Below are positions 58,131 through 64,000 of a DNA stretch of 64,000 nucleotides, in pieces. The first letter of the stretch is position 1, and each line of letters begins with the position of its first letter. The stretch spans positions 75,822,186 through 75,886,185 of the forward strand of contig OU342630.1 of NCBI GenBank assembly GCA_910589415.1, given 5' to 3'. The position numbers and the translations under genes were made by a program. The DNA is from Malachius bipustulatus. Lineage: Eukaryota > Arthropoda > Insecta > Coleoptera > Melyridae. Below the pieces are notes generated by a model. The model searched no databases, was not told where the DNA came from, and saw nothing but the letters and a program-made list of their open reading frames with translations.

Positions 58131-61100
58131 AAGTCATGTTATTTAAATTTATAATATAAGTAATAAGGCAGACTTATTCTCACAAGGACTTTGAATTTGA
58201 ATTTTGAATTTTAAATGCTGAATTTGAAAGGGACCTGTTTGGGCGTTGAATGTCACGGTTCAAATTCCGATGACGTATTATTTGGTAATATACAGGATGT
58301 TCTATTACTCGTAATAACCCTCGGCCGCCAACTTTATTTTCCCTGTACTTAGAGGTGACGAGGTCAGTTCCCCGCAGGAGAGATCTGCTGGATCTCCGAA
58401 CTTGATAATTTATCAGTCAACGATAAAACACTCATTTTAATTAGACAACAATTTAATACTTATTCTGAGTAAGTATGTAAATTTACAAACTGAACATGCG
58501 AATGGTTAGGGAAAAATGATACGATCGTGCAACACTGCATACCTAACTATAAGCAAGAAATATTTAAATACTGAGATGTAATAACACTGCGCGCTTATCT
58601 TATCTACCGAGATACGATCTATCTAAAATGCAACGGAGTGAAAAGAAAACTATTATTATTATTAGTATAATTAGGTGAAAGGAGCCTATATGCCTAGAGA
58701 TTTTAATTAATGCAAAGTAATCCCGGGATACCTTCCCTAGGTTTTCCTTTGTCACACATGGCTAGAACCTCGAGAACAGACTCTTCCAGGTGGTAGTTGC
58801 GTAACGACGAGAAAACGAGGGACCGTGGTCGTGTCTACTGTATTTTTAGCCGCCTTTGGTTTCTTTACTTCACTTTCCGGGCACCGATCTCCTTTAATTG
58901 GAACAATATCACTTACTATAAAGGAAAACGGGACTTGATCTCTGAAGCGCAAGGATGAAGGCGGAAAGTAAATGACTATGCATCTCTTTCTACGGTCTGA
59001 TGACTAGCTAGACCCGCGTCTCTAGGAGTAGAGCATTCCTCCTGAGTTTACTTAGCTGTTTGAAGCTAGCAGGCTATAATGATCATTCATCCCTGTGAAT
59101 GATTATATAGGCGCTCGGGTACCTACGCGCTGCGCTGCCGCCTTGAGCATGGTTCATCTCGACTCTCTGGATGACTGCCCGTTGTACGGCCGGTTGTTCG
59201 TACAATGATTAAGCACATAACCATATTCAAACTGCCTAATCTGTGATTATTTCTCAGTTTTTGTTGTTCAAAATTCTAAAGTTAAGCGGTGTTAAAAATT
59301 AAATACAGATTAGCGGTCAATCGGGATTGGGCAGTTAGTCACATATTAAGGAAAAAATTGCGTTGTTCAAAGCCAGTTGAACATTCATAGTTAGGTATGA
59401 AAATCTGTGTTTAGGTTAATCGCAGATTTTTGAGTGATTAAACTATTTGAGCATGTTCAAAGTGACAAGGTTTTATTAATTGGTCAGTTTATATCAAAAT
59501 AACGATTATAGTATTTATTGATATATAATAACCATCTTTTATAATTAAAAGTAGGTATTTACACGCTGTCCACTGAGAGTTGTCCGTTGTCATGCCACAC
59601 TGATTCTGACTAAACAATTTCATTTAATTCGATTTGAATCGTACCTATACTTATTTCTAAGTCGAACCAGATGTGGTATCGCAGTTCGTGTCAGTGGCGT
59701 GTGTTGAGGAATAATGAATATCCTACAAATATATTATTTCGACAAGTTATTGACGAAGTAGAGCCTTGCAACTTTTTGATAACAAATATTACGTATATAA
59801 TGCAAATAAATAAGAATGATAATAATAATTATTGTTATCATCATCATGATAGCAATATCATGTCACATACCTGCTGGTTGCTGTTTAAAAGAAAGAATAA
59901 CACCTCCGTTTTCTTATTCTGCATGCAAGTAAAATATTCCAGCAATTTAACCACAAGACCACGTACTAGGGAGTTCAATCGTTTCCCAGGCAAAACAAGG
60001 AAATAGATTTTTAGGCATTTGCGTAATTAATAAGTTACTCATAGTTTATCACACCGTACAATATTACAGGTAATTCTGCTAATTTCGTATTAAAAACGGT
60101 TCAAATCACAACAAAAACCTTATTAGTATATTTAACGCTGACACTGACACTACTGAAAGTAGTGACGACAATCTTATCGTAATATCGTTTCAATCTAAGC
60201 GTATCAAGACGCGAGTCGGTACTTCCGTCTCACTCTCGCTCATCTTTTTAGAATTGCTGACGATTCAAACGTATTTCTGACAATACGTCCCATTTTAACT
60301 CGATTGACTATGCAATGCAATAGAAGGAGTAAGAAACATAACGAGATGATGTATCCTTAGTTATCACAACAGACAACTCTCAGTGTACAGACTTTAGTTT
60401 GAAAAGTAGGTATATTGCAACAGTAAATTATAAAAAATGTCAAATTTATTTCTCACTCATTCCAAGCAACTATCGAATCATTTTGAAAGCAGTGTACATT
60501 AAAAACGGTACAAAAGATCGGAAAACATGTCCCTGTCTTAAATTTGCATTAAATGGCGCATTGCAAGAGACAAATAAAAAAACTCGTTTAGAGGTTTATT
60601 TCTCTTCTGTGACTTTGACTGATAACCTTGGCAGTGTCATATAACTCATAAGACACTCGAGAGAAGTAATCTTGTGAAGGTGTGACCTAATGATATAGAA
60701 GTCGTCTATTTATAAATTACTTAATACTTCTTGCTCCATTCATGGGCAATATAACTAATATGATTCTTGTTGATTTTTTTCTGTTTAAAATTTTATATTA
60801 AAAAAAACAATGATTATAAAATTTTTGAGAAAGTAACAAAAGGGCAGCTTCATGTTAACACAACACTCATATAGGTATACATATTGTATAGTAATTAAAA
60901 ATATTGATATACTATTTAATACTTCTTACATGTCTTTTGTTATACATAGTTACATAGGTATAACTCCCGAAGCATATTGCCAATTTGCTGATATGGATTT
61001 GCAAATATGACATACCATCCGGTATTCTTATCTAAATGAATTAAATCTCATAGAAGAGAGTCTAGATATTGTAATTACTTCCTGGATTATTACTCAGTTG

Positions 61101-61721
61101 ATTACTGCATCTCCAGGTGAACCCAAATATTGATCCTTTCGAACCAATAAGACAACCGAGAATGATACTACCGTATGTACTTAATTTCATAGTCAACAGT
61201 CATGATAAAGCCGATACCGCGTCAATAAGTAAACCACAATGTCTATGGTAGATAGGTCTAACAAAATCTATACACATAAGCTATTGGAAGCAAACTTGTC
61301 ATGATTAGGATCTGTAATAGGACTACCTGGGGACTTCTTGAGATGAGATGACAATAACCTTATGTAAGTCTATCTATTTGCCTTATGTTAACACCATATT
61401 AATAACTGGTACCGCTATAACTAGATTGAATTTCAGTGTTACAGTCATTGAAATTTGAGATTCATGTTTTGTTTGAATCATTCGTTTTATTGTCAGCTAG
61501 AATGTTATATTAGGTATTTTAGGAATGATAGAATTCTTATGCTAGAAGTATAAGTATAGTCTTACGTAACTATCTGATCCCGCTTTGTGCGCAGAAATTT
61601 TGGTAAATTGGGTGAAAGTAAAAAAAGTAAAAATACGTCACCTAGGTACTTAAAATGATGTAATATGACTCGACCCTTATTCGCTATGATGAAAAGGAAA
61701 CATGGGCCAAGGGCATAACTA
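58131..61721. other. Intergenic stretch
   Basis: A TACAGGATGTTC terminus at about 58291 marks an unresolved element. A CG-rich patch with TATATAGGCG lies at 59105-59220. The repeat at 59561-59705 is listed separately. No gene is supported. Confidence 0.3.
59561..59705 (-). repeat. Inverted partner of the repeat at 961-1095
   Basis: It holds 'tcgaaccagatgtggtat' and 'gagttgtcc', complements of blocks in 961-1095, in the corresponding order. A short related piece ('acaactctcagtg') recurs near 60371. The class is unknown. Confidence 0.45.
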
Positions 61722-62584
61722 TACAGGGTGAGGCGCGAGAACCTTAGGGCATTTTTATATGGAGAAGTCCTGGGAGTAGAAGTCTAAAAATTTGTGCGTG
61801 TATAATTTCGGTTTTGACGAGCTGAACTAAAATATTCACAACCCCACACCACTTCCGGTTATACCGGAAGTTGCCTAATTTTTCTTTTTTTAAATGGTAC
61901 ACCCTGTATATTATTACATTTTCAGATTGCCTGAAAAAAAGTAAAAAAAATGATGTTTACAGTTCAAATTTGTAACGACCAATTTATGAGTTATAAACAA
62001 ATGAAAATCGCAATTTTCCATTTTCAAAGCAGCTTAGCTTGAAAACGGGTCAAGATATCGGAAAACGGCTTACATGTCCCTATCCTAACTTTTTGTATAC
62101 TACGCTAGAGTATCTACAAAAAAAAATATTTTTTATTAATTTTCTTTTGAAAATTTCTGATTTTTCATCACTTTGTATACAAATTTCATCAGCACCATAG
62201 GATACTACGTAAAAAGTTATGATAGGGACATGTAAGCCGTTTTCCGATATCTTGACCCGTTTTCGACCTAAGCTGCTTTGAAAATGGAAAATTGCGATTT
62301 TCATTTGTTTATAACTCATAAACCACTCGGTACAATTTTGAACTGTAAACCCCATTTTTATTGCATTTTTTCAGACAATCTGAAAATGTAATAATATACA
62401 GGGTGTCCCATTTAAAATAAGAAAGTTGATGGCAACTTCCGGTATAACCGGAAATGATGAGGGGTTGTGAATATTTTAGTTCAGCTCGGCAAAACCGAAA
62501 TCATACACGTACAAATTTTTAGACTTCTACTCCCAGGACTTCTCCATATAAAAATGCCCTAAGGTTCTCGCGCCTCAGCCTGTA
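61722..62584. mobile_element. Nested 863-bp palindromic foldback element
   Basis: The outer units 61722-61908 and 62397-62584 are inverted copies. Each is bounded by a TACAGG(G)TGAG-type end (CAGCCTGTA at the far right) and an internal CACCCTGTA end. Between them, 61909-62396 is itself palindromic, with arms from about 61909-62100 and 62206-62396 and a loop of about 105 bases. Each outer unit also contains a small palindrome of CTTCCGGT/ACCGGAAG around 61852-61870. The near identity of arms suggests a young insertion or arm-to-arm conversion. No transposase is present. Confidence 0.85.
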
Positions 62585-63205
62585 GATCTGCTCTGAATTT
62601 GTTACCCAAATAATAATAAGTCCCTTCGAAAACAACATTCTAATAAGTGTTTAGCCGTTTTTTGCATAAATATCAAATTTCTTCAATTTATTAGGCATGT
62701 TTCGTTTTTGATAGCTCACCCTCTGTAGTTGTACAATACGTCCAAAATAAGTTGGCCATTTGAGGAGGGAGTATTTTGCCTATTACCTACAATATCTGGA
62801 AAACTTAAAAAAAATTATTAACTCGACTATACCTATACCCTGCTATAGCCACGCTTGAAATCTGCCATGACCAATACATCTTCAGTTTTCAAACTATTAA
62901 GGTGAGTTAAGTTTCGTCGGGCTTGGGCCACCCTGTATGTAAGCGAAACCCAAAATGTTGTATATAGTTGTAAAAAGAATTCAAGTAGCTTCCGAATGAT
63001 GTATCACTCGATATATGTTCCCTATGATGATAAGCAAAGGGGTAGCTCCCCCTGCCAAGGGGGTGAACTAGGGTAGTTAAATTTATCACGCAAATATGTC
63101 CCCCTCAATAACAAAATCGACCTGTTTCGGCGTTTTTTGCATATATCTTCACTTTTCAAATTATTAGGCTTGTTACCTTTTCGATGGCCCACCCTGTATA
63201 TATTA
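62585..63205. repeat. Series of CACCCTGTA-ended fragments
   Basis: Three successive segments end in variants of the same terminus, near 62720-62730, 62928-62938 and 63190-63199. The first and third share 'gcgttttttgcata', 'attattaggc' and 'cgatggcccaccctgta'-like sequence. They appear to be consecutive 3' ends of related elements inserted side by side. Confidence 0.5.
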
Positions 63206-64000
63206 TTGTGTGCTCATTACATAGTTAATAGTAATAATAAACTTTATTTTCCATATTATGACAAACATCATGTTTGTATAGGAATCGTCTTAATAAAGTT
63301 GAAAAGTCCAAAATAAACCTACACACATGACAATCTTCACAAAATTTTAAAACTACCGTCCAACACGTAACTAAAATCTTCGATCTTCTTATTATTCTTA
63401 TAATAATATAATAATATATAATTCTTATTCGAAAATATTCTTCTACACTATACAAGCAGAGATCACTCAGGAAACATCTCAGTGCCTTTCTAAATACTAC
63501 AAAGCTCTCACATTCTTTCAGATATTGTGGCAAATTATTATATAATTTGATACCCAAATAATTGGGACTAATTTTGGCTATCTTGGTCTTAAATCGTATC
63601 TCTCGCAAAAGTGATTTTTGTCTGGTGTTCACCGAGTGATCTCCCACAAGGGACAATTGCTCACGTTTCCTAAAAACGAAAACACACAACTCAAACACAA
63701 ACAAAGCCGGTACAGTCAATATTTTCAAGTCTTTAAAATATGGTCTACATGACCGCCCCCCTGTTGACACCACACATAATCCTCAAGATCTTTTTCTGTG
63801 CAATAAAAACTCTCGTGGAGTATGTGGACCACCCCCAAAAACAAATCCCGTATCTAATACGTGATTCAACCTGAGCATAATAAAGCATTAAAACTTGTCC
63901 CATAGTTAAAACACTACGGATACTCCTAACCTGGTACGATACTGAACTCAACCTCGCCACTATGAAGTCGCAGTGATCTTTAAAATTCAAATTACCATCC
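63206..64000 (-). pseudogene. LINE ORF2 C-terminus and 3' end, runs off the window
   Basis: From the right edge the minus strand reads FKDHCDFIVARLSSVSYQ, MLYYAQVESRIRYGICFWG and RVFIAQKKILRIMCGVNRG. After a frame change near 63760 it reads GGRSCRPYFKDLKILTVPAL, FVFELCVFVFRK, SPNYLGIKLYNNLPQYLKEC and FVVFRKALRCFL. This is the post-thumb tail of a Jockey/CR1-type reverse transcriptase. The frame continues to about 63225, past the usual family end. AATAAAG and a (TTATTA)-like tail then mark the element's 3' end. The catalytic domain lies beyond the window. Confidence 0.8.

Noticed and set aside
59671..60006. A 111-codon plus-strand frame
   Set aside because: Composition is dominated by Asn/His/Tyr from AT-rich simple sequence, and the first codons lie in a dispersed repeat.
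62080..62355. A 91-codon minus-strand frame
   Set aside because: It lies in the palindrome core and is explained by that structure.
1..64000. CRISPR array, rRNA genes, or bacterial operons
   Set aside because: No regularly spaced direct repeats, no rRNA-like conserved blocks and no prokaryotic gene density are present. The sequence is eukaryotic.

Overview
The window looks like a stretch of insect nuclear DNA. It is AT-rich, has no long cellular open reading frames, and shows a spliced terminal exon with a polyadenylation signal. It is crowded with decayed non-LTR retrotransposons (Jockey-, R1- and RTE-like), mariner-type DNA transposons and foldback elements whose ends read TACAGGGTG. The order of insect cannot be fixed from the sequence alone. 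Coordinates of decayed elements were read by eye and are good to roughly 10-20 bases unless a perfect motif is quoted.

Only one plausible host gene is visible: the 3' part of a C-type lysozyme-like gene at the left edge (exons near 1288-1377 and 1560-1723, poly(A) signal at 1842). The remainder is repeats and intergenic DNA. Left to right: a truncated foldback element (2025-3085); an RNase H-side LINE fragment (3112-3399); a tandem duplication with a tRNA-Asn-like SINE in one copy (3633-4908); a GC-rich SINE-like repeat (6190-6460); Jockey-like RT fragments on the minus strand (10745-11412, 14415-15150) around a 1.2 kb foldback (12985-14193); a diverged satellite-like array (17930-19780); a mariner-type transposase pseudogene (21357-22960); a foldback (25089-26462) carrying a 439-bp insertion with a hammerhead-like motif; a second mariner-type element with long inverted repeats (29770-31828); a LINE with an intact ORF1 and deleted ORF2 (34374-35500); a deletion derivative of an R1-like LINE (36130-37347); a pseudogene of a repeated arthropod family (43120-44560); an RTE-like fragment split by a MITE (48099-49000); an unclassified element with long inverted repeats (49515-51154); a second R1-like derivative (52850-53464) directly joined to a 443-bp tandem array (53465-54575); a third mariner-type relic (57193-58130); a nested 863-bp palindrome (61722-62584); and the 3' end of another LINE running off the right edge.

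The most striking system is the 443-bp array. Each of its three unit starts contains a type I hammerhead ribozyme: CTGACGA core, five-pair stem II, GAAA, GTC cleavage site and a two-part stem I. This is the architecture of animal retrozymes, small non-autonomous retroelements that spread through self-cleaved circular RNA. A second, more decayed hammerhead-like motif lies at 25954-26002 (minus strand) inside an insertion flanked by 15-bp direct repeats. Together they suggest the genome hosts a Penelope/retrozyme-type machinery, although no Penelope reverse transcriptase is present in this window.
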